From an uncultured Psychroserpens sp. (GTDB taxonomy: Bacteria > Bacteroidota > Bacteroidia > Flavobacteriales > Flavobacteriaceae): a DNA stretch of 64,000 nt. The notes beneath the pieces were generated by a model. That model saw only the letters and a program-made list of their open reading frames with translations. It searched no databases and was not told where the DNA came from. The stretch spans positions 496,001-560,000 of the forward strand of contig NZ_CANMRL010000001.1 in NCBI RefSeq assembly GCF_947500255.1, written 5' to 3'. Every line of letters starts with the position of its first letter. The stretch's first letter is position 1. The position numbers and the translations under genes are program-made. Shown piece by piece: positions 9,218 through 16,102 of the stretch.

Positions 9218-9225
9218 CAAAACTA
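9218..9225 (-). promoter_or_regulatory. -7 box of the T9SS protein gene
   Basis: On the minus strand TAGTTTTG, an exact TAnnTTTG match. No TTG is found 19 nt upstream, so the promoter probably needs an activator. It lies 49 bp downstream of direct-repeat site 3 and shows that translation starts at 9190, not 9220. Confidence 0.65.
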
Positions 9226-9273
9226 TGAGCTTTAAACATCTGCTTTTTTTATTTTCGTTTAGGCGATTGTCGA

Positions 9274-9307
9274 CTAAGTTTAATGACGTTTAACTGTAGA
9301 CGAATTG
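9274..9307 (-). promoter_or_regulatory. Direct-repeat regulator site 3 (T9SS protein gene)
   Basis: A strong half, TGTAGACGAATTG, at 9295-9307 and a weak half, CTAAGTTTAATG, at 9274-9285 (about 6 of 12 positions kept), 21 bp apart. The proximal edge is 49 bp from the -7 box and 84 bp from the start codon. Confidence 0.5.
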
Positions 9308-9316
9308 CACAAAATG

Positions 9317-9350
9317 ATAAAAGGCAAAAGATGTCTCTTTTGCCTTTTAT
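9317..9350 (-). terminator. Perfect 15-bp hairpin with GGCAAAAG core
   Basis: ATAAAAGGCAAAAGA at 9317-9331 pairs perfectly with TCTTTTGCCTTTTAT at 9336-9350 around a TGTC loop. It lies between the upstream short transcript and the secreted-protein promoter, so it probably ends read-through on the minus strand. The U tract is inside the stem rather than after it, which makes it a weaker call than 6502-6530. Confidence 0.6.
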
Positions 9351-9496
9351 CGTCCCATTCTAATCAATTCCTTATTAAGGATTAACCATTTAAAGCGAAT
9401 GTAAAATACTAGTAAAAGAATTAGAAAATTTTTCTTTGGTTAGCAGGAATTAGCATGTGAATAACTATTTCCTTTAGACAAGTGGTATGTATATAC

Positions 9497-9571
9497 AATA
9501 AAGGCAAAAGAATAGAAAATTCTTCTGCCTTTTAATTAGCTATTAATCACAAAACTATTATGTTATGATTC
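9497..9571 (-). ncRNA. Candidate short non-coding RNA, about 75 nt
   Basis: A promoter-like element (direct-repeat site 4, then TATTTTAG at 9577-9584 exactly 49 bp further on) is followed within 50 bp by a hairpin at 9500-9533 with a GGCAAAAG/CTTCTGCC stem and U-rich 3' side. No start codon with a meaningful frame lies between. An exact TAGTTTTG at 9550-9557 could be an alternative -7 box, giving an RNA that reads on to the 9317-9350 hairpin. Predicted from sequence only; it could also just be the 3' trailer of the LytTR gene. Confidence 0.35.
9500..9533 (-). terminator. Hairpin downstream of the LytTR operon
   Basis: AAAGGCAAAAGAAT at 9500-9513 pairs with ATTCTTCTGCCTTT at 9519-9532, with one A/C mismatch. 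It is the first terminator-like structure after the signalling operon (stop at 9669) and would also end the candidate short RNA. Confidence 0.6.
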
Positions 9572-9632
9572 TAATGCTAAAATAGAGACATATCGATTAG
9601 CACTCATTAATTTTCGTTTGATCGAAAACAAA

Positions 9633-9666
9633 GAGCGTTAGAATGCAATTAAGTATAGACGAATGG
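9633..9666 (-). promoter_or_regulatory. Direct-repeat regulator site 4 (before candidate ncRNA)
   Basis: A strong half, TATAGACGAATGG, at 9654-9666, and a weak half ending GAATG at 9641-9645 (20-bp period). It begins right after the LytTR stop codon, so it does not serve that operon. A TATTTTAG box follows 49 bp downstream at 9577-9584. Confidence 0.45.
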
Positions 9667-9668
9667 TT

Positions 9669-10379
9669 TTAGAGTAAATTAAGACGTTTCATTAGCTCTG
9701 GTCGATTTGAACGACTTACAGGAATCACATCTTTTTTTATAAGCACACTATTATCTTCAATATCAATAATCTTATTAACGTTGATAATGAACGAACGGTG
9801 TACTTTAAGAAATAGATCATTGGGCAGCTTTTCTTCTATTTTCTTTAAGGTTGAGTGCACTGTATAGTTTTGATTTTCGGTTTTTACATGAATATAATCA
9901 CCTTTAGCTTCCACCAAATAAATACTTGGAATATCAATTTTAATAAGACGTCTGTCAATATTAACATATAAATCATTACCAGAAGTAGTTTCTACTTTTT
10001 CAGAAGCTGTTGATGCTGCTACAGGCATTGATTTTACTTCGGCTTTTTTTATAGCCTTTTGAAAACGTTCTGGTGTGATAGGTTTTACTAGATAATCTAC
10101 AATACAATCATATTCAAATGCTTGAATAGCAAACTTAGAATCTGAAGTTGTCAAAATTATCTTTGGCGGATTTTTCAGTGTTTCGATAAAATCAAACCCC
10201 GTAAAATCAGGCATATGAATATCTAAAAAAATGAGATCAATATCGTTTTGATTGAGATACTTAATGGCTTGAATTGCATTTGGAAACTCTTCTAATACAT
10301 TTAAGCTGTTTACATTAGAGCATAATTGGGCAATAATTGCTCTTGCTGTAGCTTCATCATCAATAATAATACAATTCAT
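9669..10379 (-). CDS. LytTR-family response regulator
   Basis: 236 residues. The receiver domain spans residues 1-120, with the acidic pair Asp7-Asp8, the phosphoacceptor Asp53 in FLDIHMPDFTGFDFI and a conserved Lys in YLVKPITPERF. A linker leads to a LytTR DNA-binding domain from about 137 (YVNIDRRLIKIDIPSIYLVEAKGDYIHVKT ... LFLKVHRSFIINVNKI ... IPVSRSNRPELMKRL). LytTR regulators bind paired direct repeats about 21-22 bp apart. The repeat seen at six intergenic places nearby has exactly that period, so this protein is the best candidate to bind it. Last gene of the H-NOX signalling operon, 10 bp after the HPt gene. Confidence 0.9.
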   Translation of the reverse strand: MNCIIIDDEATARAIIAQLCSNVNSLNVLEEFPNAIQAIKYLNQNDIDLIFLDIHMPDFTGFDFIETLKNPPKIILTTSDSKFAIQAFEYDCIVDYLVKPITPERFQKAIKKAEVKSMPVAASTASEKVETTSGNDLYVNIDRRLIKIDIPSIYLVEAKGDYIHVKTENQNYTVHSTLKKIEEKLPNDLFLKVHRSFIINVNKIIDIEDNSVLIKKDVIPVSRSNRPELMKRLNLL

Positions 10380-10389
10380 ATGGTACTAA

Positions 10390-10710
10390 TTATAACTGTT
10401 GTAAATAATTAGTTATGGTTATTAAAATAGATTCGAAGTCGTCTTGAAGTTCTGTACTGCCTTCAAGTAAATTGTTTTCGAATGCTACAGCAATCTCATA
10501 ACTTTTCTCAAGCCCTAAAATACTAATTTTATGTTTAAGTTTATGAACATTTTCAGCTGTAAGCGGATAGTTTTTAGCAGCTATATTTTTATAATATACT
10601 TGCTTTTCGTCTGGGAACTCAGCCTTTATGATAGCGATTAACTTTTCTTCAAAAGCGATATCACCACCAGACATACTATGAATGTAGGATAGATTAGGTT
10701 GTTCCATCAT
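10390..10710 (-). CDS. Histidine phosphotransfer (HPt) protein
   Basis: 106 residues, all helical. TAENVHKLKHKISILGLEKSYEIA matches the HPt core H-x-L-K-x5-G-L with His56 as the likely phosphorylated residue. It should carry phosphate from the upstream kinase to a receiver domain, either the LytTR regulator or the single-domain receiver at the head of the operon. Its start overlaps the kinase stop (ATGA). A free-standing HPt beside a kinase that has no receiver of its own suggests a multi-branch relay. Confidence 0.8.
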   Translation of the reverse strand: MMEQPNLSYIHSMSGGDIAFEEKLIAIIKAEFPDEKQVYYKNIAAKNYPLTAENVHKLKHKISILGLEKSYEIAVAFENNLLEGSTELQDDFESILITITNYLQQL

Positions 10711-13181
10711 GATTTTTTTAAAGTAAAATGAAATGTTGTTCCTTTTCCTTTTTCAGATTCTATCCAGATTTCACCTTTAAATAAGTCTATGATTTTTTTA
10801 ACTATCGATAAACCAATTCCAGTAGACTCTTTACTACTATTTAAGGAATGGAATATTTTAAAAATCTTATCATGGTATTTCTTATCGATACCAACACCAT
10901 TATCTTGAATAGAAAATTGGTAGAATGACTTTTTTTCTTCGACATTAATGTTGACCACGCCAGAATCCTTATCATTAAACTTTATGGCATTACTAATTAA
11001 GTTTTGAAACAGTTGTTGTAGTTTGGTTTTATCACCTTTAACTGTTGGCAAAGTGTTTAATACATTTATAGACACATGATCTGGAACATATAAGATTTGT
11101 TTTAACTCATCTATCAAAACATTTAAATCGACCTCTTGCTCTTCTTGAGTTTCAGAACCAATACTTGAATAGGTTAAAATGTCTGAGATAAGTTGCTCCA
11201 TCTTTTCAAGTGTCGTTGCTATTAAATCAAAATTTTGCAAACTAACGTCATCAAACTTACCAGAATTATCTGCTTTTATCCAACTTACTAAGGCTTCAAT
11301 ACTACGTAATGGTGATTTTAAATCATGAGATACGATATGAGCATATTCTTGGAGTTCGTCATTACTTTTTGCTAGCTCTAGTAATAAATGCTCATTCTTA
11401 GATTCGGCCTTTTTACGTTCTCTAATATTGATAGCTGTTCTCAATTGAATTGCTACTAAACTTGCTACACTTTCAAGAGCTTTAGCATGCTCTTTGGTGT
11501 AATAGTTCTTATCTTTATGTTCAGAATCGATAACACCTATAACGCGACCTTCACTTATTATTGGTACAGTTATTTCTGAAAAACGTTGTTTATCATCTAC
11601 AATGTATCTCTTATCTTTTGAGGTGTTCTTAATAATTTCTGAAATTCCAGATTTCACAACACTTCCTACGATGCCTTCTCCAATAGGAACCGTTAATTTG
11701 TTACGAATTTTATTGTCCTCATCTAATTTTTCGCCATATACGGCAATCTGTTCTAAAGTATTATTGTTGTGATCTACTAAATAAATAACACAATCTTCAG
11801 AATCAAGATATTCAGCTATGTTATTGACAATTTCCCAAGCAATTTCATTAACATCTGTTTTTCCTAAAATAGATTTAGTAAGATTATTGATCATATCAAT
11901 AATCAATGTTCGTTCTCTTTCCGAAGTGATATCTTCAATAAGTGCTACCTGAAACTTGATATTTCCATCATTATCCCTTACTGCATTTACATTTGTTTTA
12001 GCCCAAATAACTGAGCCATTTCTCTTTTTATAGCGTTTATTTACTGTGAAGTTGTCAATTTCACCTAAATTCATTTTATCGATATAATACTTTGACTCTG
12101 GATAGTCTTCTTCAAATGAAAGATCTTTTATAGAAAACTCATTTAATTGACTTTCAGAATAACCAAGCAAGTCTTGAAATGTTGCATTGGTTTTGAGAAT
12201 GTCTCCATATTGTGTTAATACAATACCAATTGAAGAATTATTAATAATAACATCCAGTTCGCGTTTTTGTTCCTGTATTAATTCTGTATTACGCTTGGCA
12301 TCGGTGATATCTAAATGGATACCTATAGAACCTGTAACATTTCCGCTGATATCATAATTAGGAGCACCGCTAATAAGCCAAAAACGTTTTTCTCCAGATT
12401 TAGTATTGACCTCAATCTCATAAGAGTTTGATTTTCCTTTTAGACGTTTTTCATTCTCTAAAACAATGATATCTTTATCCTTATCTACAGGAAATAATTG
12501 ACCCCCTACTTGTCCAATTAACTCATCCTTGGAATATCCTGAAATTTCTGTGAATTGCTGGTTTACAAATTGAATTTCATCTTCATTATTAACCTCTACT
12601 AATCCAAGGTTCATATTATCTATAATACTCATGTATTTCTGCCGCTCAGCTTCTATACTTTTTTGATAATCACTTTCAACTGTAATATCTCTAACAATAC
12701 CTTGAGCTCCTACAGCAATTCCTTTTTCATAAATTACACTAGCATTAATGTGTGCCAATTTTTTTTCTCCAGTCTTTGTAACAATTTTTACTTTAAAATT
12801 AGTAATAACCCCTTTTTCCATTAAAGTCTTAAAAGACGTAGCCACTTTCTCAATTTCTTTTGGATCTACTAATTCCATAAGATTACTATTCGTTTTAACA
12901 TCATTAAAACCTAGCAATTTAACTGCTGCATCATTCATTTTTAGAATGTTTCCCCAGAGGTCCATAATCACATATGCATCGACAATATTTTCAAAAACAC
13001 CTTGTAGCTGAGAATTAGTTTTATCGTATAACGACATCAACTCTGCATGAGATTCTTCAAGCTTTTTATTCACTTGATATAATTCGGCAGATTTTTCTTC
13101 TAGGATTTTTTCAGCTTGCTTTCTTGCTGCTCGTTCTCTAGCTAAAGCACGTTGTAGTATGTCCAGCTGCTCTTGACTCAT
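10707..13181 (-). CDS. Multi-PAS/GAF sensor histidine kinase
   Basis: 824 residues, no membrane segment, so soluble. A coiled coil covers about residues 5-55, then three PAS domains (about 60-175, 180-295, 305-425, each with its PAC-like end), a GAF domain (430-580, with TVPIISEGRVIGVIDSEHKD), a HisKA helix with the H-box YAHIVSHDLKSPLRS and a HATPase domain with NAIKF (N box), DNGVGID (G1) and TGIGLSIVKKII (G2). The start overlaps the H-NOX stop by one base (TAATG). In known systems a kinase encoded next to H-NOX is inhibited or activated by the NO-bound sensor; that is the natural inference here. The PAS and GAF ligands cannot be told. Confidence 0.9.
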   Translation of the reverse strand: MSQEQLDILQRALARERAARKQAEKILEEKSAELYQVNKKLEESHAELMSLYDKTNSQLQGVFENIVDAYVIMDLWGNILKMNDAAVKLLGFNDVKTNSNLMELVDPKEIEKVATSFKTLMEKGVITNFKVKIVTKTGEKKLAHINASVIYEKGIAVGAQGIVRDITVESDYQKSIEAERQKYMSIIDNMNLGLVEVNNEDEIQFVNQQFTEISGYSKDELIGQVGGQLFPVDKDKDIIVLENEKRLKGKSNSYEIEVNTKSGEKRFWLISGAPNYDISGNVTGSIGIHLDITDAKRNTELIQEQKRELDVIINNSSIGIVLTQYGDILKTNATFQDLLGYSESQLNEFSIKDLSFEEDYPESKYYIDKMNLGEIDNFTVNKRYKKRNGSVIWAKTNVNAVRDNDGNIKFQVALIEDITSERERTLIIDMINNLTKSILGKTDVNEIAWEIVNNIAEYLDSEDCVIYLVDHNNNTLEQIAVYGEKLDEDNKIRNKLTVPIGEGIVGSVVKSGISEIIKNTSKDKRYIVDDKQRFSEITVPIISEGRVIGVIDSEHKDKNYYTKEHAKALESVASLVAIQLRTAINIRERKKAESKNEHLLLELAKSNDELQEYAHIVSHDLKSPLRSIEALVSWIKADNSGKFDDVSLQNFDLIATTLEKMEQLISDILTYSSIGSETQEEQEVDLNVLIDELKQILYVPDHVSINVLNTLPTVKGDKTKLQQLFQNLISNAIKFNDKDSGVVNINVEEKKSFYQFSIQDNGVGIDKKYHDKIFKIFHSLNSSKESTGIGLSIVKKIIDLFKGEIWIESEKGKGTTFHFTLKKS

Positions 13182-13720
13182 TAATTTCTATTGATTAGAA
13201 ACTTAACCTCTGTTCCATCTGGTTTAATCTTCTCCAATTGTATAGTTGCCGTACTATTAAAATGTTCAAAAGTCTTGTTCATTAACCCTAATCCAAAATG
13301 ATGCATCGCTCTACTAGACTTATAAATCATAATTAATGAATCGTCTGTTTTTTCTAACACTTCAAAAGTGGGTAACTCGGCATCAGGATAAATTTTTCTT
13401 ACCTCAACATGAATGTGGTTTTCGATGGAAGCTAGCATATCTATAGGGTCGCTATAAGTGGCCAAAAGCCCTGGATAACTATCTTCCAAAACACTAAAAA
13501 AATGCTCTGCATACACTAATAATAAGTCATCTATGCTGATATCTGTTTTAGCACTTAGGTGTTGCAATAATTGCAGCATTTCTGAAAATTTATAGGTTCC
13601 AACTGATGTATAAACACCATTAGATTCAAGATTAGAATTCGAAATAATATAATCAACCATCTCTAATCCAAATTTATCTTCAACCAATTCTAAAAATTCT
13701 GTAAATACGATACCTTTCAT
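13181..13720 (-). CDS. H-NOX heme nitric-oxide sensor
   Basis: 179 residues, the standard length of a stand-alone H-NOX. The segment MLASIENHIHVEVRKIYPDAELPTF carries the proximal heme ligand (His104, in NHIH), and YKSSR at 133-137 is the invariant Y-x-S-x-R heme-propionate motif. H-NOX proteins bind NO (some also O2) at ferrous heme and regulate a partner kinase or cyclic-di-GMP enzyme, often controlling biofilm formation. Here the partner is the soluble PAS/GAF kinase that follows by TAATG overlap. The distal-pocket residues cannot be judged reliably by eye, so O2 binding is not excluded. Confidence 0.9.
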   Translation of the reverse strand: MKGIVFTEFLELVEDKFGLEMVDYIISNSNLESNGVYTSVGTYKFSEMLQLLQHLSAKTDISIDDLLLVYAEHFFSVLEDSYPGLLATYSDPIDMLASIENHIHVEVRKIYPDAELPTFEVLEKTDDSLIMIYKSSRAMHHFGLGLMNKTFEHFNSTATIQLEKIKPDGTEVKFLINRN

Positions 13721-14134
13721 TTATGCTTTAATTAATTCATTAATACTCCAATACGCTAATAGTTTTTCAATTTTTGAAACATAATCCTCATACTTTAAAG
13801 GCTTTAGCACATAACCTGCAATACCTATTCTATAACATTCTAACAAATCTTTTTGGTTATTTGATGTTGTTAATATTATTGTTGGAATATATTTTAAAGT
13901 ATCATCATTTTTAAGAATTCCTAAAAACTCTAAGCCATTAATTTTTGGCATGTTTAAATCTAATAAAATTATGTGAGGTAAACTTTGTTCTTCTTTTAAA
14001 ATCCTTAACGCTTCTTCACCATTATTAGCTTCTATGATATCATGTTTGATATCAAGTGTTGAAACCGTTCTATTGAGTTTCATAATCTCAATAGTATCGT
14101 CTTCAATTAACAATACTTTTAATTTCTTTTCCAT
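13721..14134 (-). CDS. Single-domain CheY-like receiver
   Basis: 137 residues, receiver only: Glu11-Asp12-Asp13, phosphoacceptor Asp59 in ILLDLNMPKINGLEFL, Thr in ILTTSNNQKD and Lys in YVLKPLKYEDY. There is no output domain, so it acts by protein contact or as a phosphate shuttle or sink. First gene of the signalling operon, and it abuts the H-NOX start. Its promoter region has the best-preserved pair of direct repeats in the window (site 5), which suggests the operon is controlled by its own LytTR product. Confidence 0.9.
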   Translation of the reverse strand: MEKKLKVLLIEDDTIEIMKLNRTVSTLDIKHDIIEANNGEEALRILKEEQSLPHIILLDLNMPKINGLEFLGILKNDDTLKYIPTIILTTSNNQKDLLECYRIGIAGYVLKPLKYEDYVSKIEKLLAYWSINELIKA

Positions 14135-14213
14135 GAGGGTGTACTTATTGTAGATTGTGAAATTACTACAATAGTGACTAATGATGATTTTACTTCGTTT
14201 AATTTAAATTTAG

Positions 14214-14247
14214 TGTAGACGAATGACAGTTAAGTGTAGACGAATGG
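14214..14247 (-). promoter_or_regulatory. Direct-repeat regulator site 5 (signalling operon)
   Basis: Two identical 14-mers AGTGTAGACGAATG (12-mer core at 14214-14225 and 14235-14246) exactly 21 bp apart, the cleanest copy in the window. The proximal edge is 80 bp before the receiver-gene start. A TAATTTCA at 14158-14165 sits at the 49-bp distance but matches the -7 consensus only partly. Confidence 0.7.
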
Positions 14248-14255
14248 TAATTACA

Positions 14256-14552
14256 TTATAGTTTTTGATGATTGATTAAGTTAATCGTATTGATTTGAGA
14301 ATCGTATTTAATTCTTTCTAATTCTTGCAAGAAAGTCAAAGAGTAGCTCTTTTCATGGTTTTTAGCTATATGCATTTCAAAATAACTGATAAATTCTAAC
14401 TGCTTTAAACTGGCTCGTAATTGTGTTCTCGTCGTCATCTTGTCCTGGTTTTTATCCAAACTTGTTTTACTTGTATTTTCAACTGATCTATAATCAGAAA
14501 AAAAGTATAGGAATTTGGACAGTAGTTTTTGGGCGGAGGGAATCATGGGCAT
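14256..14552 (-). CDS. Small protein of unknown function
   Basis: 98 residues, no signal peptide or membrane segment, helical and charged, with a Leu-rich first part (AQKLLSKFLYFF) and TRTQLRASLKQLEFISYFEMHIAKNHEKSYSLTFLQELERI. No family recognised. It has an exact -7 box (TAGATTTG, 14573-14580) and direct-repeat site 6, so it is probably a member of the same regulon. It lies just upstream of the signalling operon, separated by 121 bp. The well-placed promoter supports it being a real gene. Confidence 0.6.
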   Translation of the reverse strand: MPMIPSAQKLLSKFLYFFSDYRSVENTSKTSLDKNQDKMTTRTQLRASLKQLEFISYFEMHIAKNHEKSYSLTFLQELERIKYDSQINTINLINHQKL

Positions 14553-14572
14553 CTTCTTTTGTTAATATGTAA

Positions 14573-14580
14573 CAAATCTA
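14573..14580 (-). promoter_or_regulatory. -7 box of the 98-residue protein gene
   Basis: Minus-strand TAGATTTG, an exact TAnnTTTG. No TTG is found at the -33 spacing. It is 49 bp downstream of direct-repeat site 6 and about 20 bp before the start codon. Confidence 0.65.
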
Positions 14581-14628
14581 AAAGGACTACCCTTTGACTA
14601 TAAAACTATTCTTTAGATGAGTTAATTC

Positions 14629-14661
14629 AATAGATGAGTGGCAAATAAGTGTAGATGAATG
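14629..14661 (-). promoter_or_regulatory. Direct-repeat regulator site 6 (98-residue protein)
   Basis: TGTAGATGAATG at 14650-14661 and AATAGATGAGTG at 14629-14640, 21 bp apart. A third related element, TTTAGATGAGTT, lies at 14612-14623. The proximal edge is 49 bp from the -7 box. Confidence 0.6.
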
Positions 14662-14666
14662 AGAAA

Positions 14667-15029
14667 CTAGTCTAACTCCTGACGTTTTTTTTTAGGCAAA
14701 CCTTTAACCACCATATCATAAGAATGATCGATTAATTTGGTCAAGAGTTTTGGTGAAAGTTCTCCTGTATGGATATATACGCTATTCCATTGTTGCTTGT
14801 GCATGTGGTAACCTGGCTTGATACTCTCATAGGTCTCTCTTAACTCAATAGCATATTCTGGATCACATTTGAGATTAATAAACCCTTCTCCGCTCTCCCA
14901 TTTTTTTAAAGAAGCTAAGGCAAACATTTTCCCTAATACCTTGAACACCAAAACATCTTCATCGAAAGGAAAATGCTCGGTTACTGCCTTTTTATTCATG
15001 CAATAATTTCTATAGTCTTCTATATTCAT
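14667..15029 (-). CDS. MmcQ/YjbR family protein
   Basis: 120 residues with the family pattern: MNIEDYRNYCMNKKAVTEHFPFDEDVLVFKVLGKMFAL at the start, INLKCDPE in the middle, GYHMHKQQWNSVYI and a final LIDHSYDMVVKGLPKKKR. The fold resembles a CyaY-like double-wing DNA-binding domain, but the cellular role is unsettled. Its start overlaps the GNAT gene stop by 4 bp, and that gene in turn overlaps the DUF4230 gene, giving a tight three-gene operon. Confidence 0.85.
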   Translation of the reverse strand: MNIEDYRNYCMNKKAVTEHFPFDEDVLVFKVLGKMFALASLKKWESGEGFINLKCDPEYAIELRETYESIKPGYHMHKQQWNSVYIHTGELSPKLLTKLIDHSYDMVVKGLPKKKRQELD

Positions 15030-15427
15030 TTTAATAAGCGTTCCATGACTTTTTCAGGATGTTTTAACTCGGTATATCCAAACTGATGATATAATTTATG
15101 TGCATCTGAAGTTTTTAGCATCCATATGTGACAAGACTTCAATTTTGGCTCCTTATGAACCGTTTCCATAAGTTGTTTAGAATACCCCTTACCTCGATAT
15201 TCTGGAAGTATAAACACATCCATTAGGTATGCAAAAACCACATAATCTGTTGCTATACGAGCAAAACCAATTTGTTTATTTTCATGATATACTCCAAAAC
15301 ACAAACAGTGTTCAATAGAGGTTTTCACTTCTTCTAGTGTACGTCCTTTAGCCCAATAGGTTTCGGTTAAAAACTCGTGAATTAATTTGATGTCTAGACG
15401 TGTTTTATCGGTAGATATATCTATCAC
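15026..15427 (-). CDS. GNAT-family N-acetyltransferase
   Basis: 133 residues. The acetyl-CoA-binding segment VFILPEYRGKGYSKQLMETV fits the Q/R-x-x-G-x-G/A motif A of GNAT enzymes, followed by the C-terminal WMLKTSDAHKLYHQFGYTELKHPEKVM, usual in small-molecule or amino-acid acetyltransferases. Substrate unknown. Overlaps both neighbours by 4 bp. Confidence 0.85.
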   Translation of the reverse strand: MIDISTDKTRLDIKLIHEFLTETYWAKGRTLEEVKTSIEHCLCFGVYHENKQIGFARIATDYVVFAYLMDVFILPEYRGKGYSKQLMETVHKEPKLKSCHIWMLKTSDAHKLYHQFGYTELKHPEKVMERLLK

Positions 15428-16035
15428 TCTTCTATTTTTTTAGGTGTACCTTCTTCTATTTTCAAAGCTGAATAATCGAGTTTCCAACCAATAGTTTCGA
15501 CAATACTTTCAATAAGCAATACAGACTCTAAGGCTTCTTTTTTTGCAATCTCATACAATCCACTTTCTGGCACCTTATTCATAATATGAAGTTTTGCTTC
15601 ATTGTGTAATTCGGTTAAATCTGAAGCTTCAAACTTATTAAACATTCCATCAGACTTATCGTAATAGTTTAAATCGGTCTCAATACTTAATACTTCAGGT
15701 TGCGGAAAATGAAATAGTTTCACTGTCTTTGTTTTGAGATCAGAATCCATTCGAATTTTCGACAAATCAAAACCAACATGTGCTTTCGCATTAATGACTA
15801 CTAAAGCCTTCTTTTTACTACTAATAAGTTTTAAAAATCGTTCTTTAACATCTTCGTAGTGATAGATCTCTGCAAAATCACCTTCAACAGTAATGAATTT
15901 GCATACTTTTTTAATCTTATCTAGTAAAATTACCGATTGTGAATTGGTTTGTTGTCGCAATCTAAACTGCTTGATGATAGTCACAATACCTAGAGTGACC
16001 AATATGCTTAAGATGATTATAAAAAATGTTTCCAT
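15424..16035 (-). CDS. DUF4230 membrane-anchored protein
   Basis: 203 residues: one N-terminal membrane helix (FFIIILSILVTLGIVTII), then a soluble domain with KVCKFITVEGDFAEIYHYED, ALVVINAKAHVGFDLSKI and EVLSIETDLNYYDKSDGMFN, the DUF4230 pattern. Function unknown; the soluble part is probably periplasmic. First gene of the operon with GNAT and MmcQ/YjbR. Confidence 0.75.
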   Translation of the reverse strand: METFFIIILSILVTLGIVTIIKQFRLRQQTNSQSVILLDKIKKVCKFITVEGDFAEIYHYEDVKERFLKLISSKKKALVVINAKAHVGFDLSKIRMDSDLKTKTVKLFHFPQPEVLSIETDLNYYDKSDGMFNKFEASDLTELHNEAKLHIMNKVPESGLYEIAKKEALESVLLIESIVETIGWKLDYSALKIEEGTPKKIEE

Positions 16036-16102
16036 AGTTAGTTTTTAATAACTGCTTTCAAATGTCGCGCCATAGTTAATGAACGTATTCAAAATCTAAC
16101 AC

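Larger units (their letters stand above)
9191..9668. other. 478-bp non-coding region with two promoters and two hairpins
   Basis: No credible protein gene in either direction. It contains the -7 box and direct-repeat site 3 for the secreted protein, a 15-bp hairpin at 9317-9350, a second hairpin at 9500-9533, and direct-repeat site 4 with a -7-like box at 9577-9584. The layout fits a short stand-alone transcript between the LytTR gene and the secreted-protein gene. Confidence 0.6.

Noticed and set aside
9191-9668. A hidden small protein gene in the 478-bp gap
   Set aside because: All frames are short and broken by stops, with no start site placed correctly behind a promoter.
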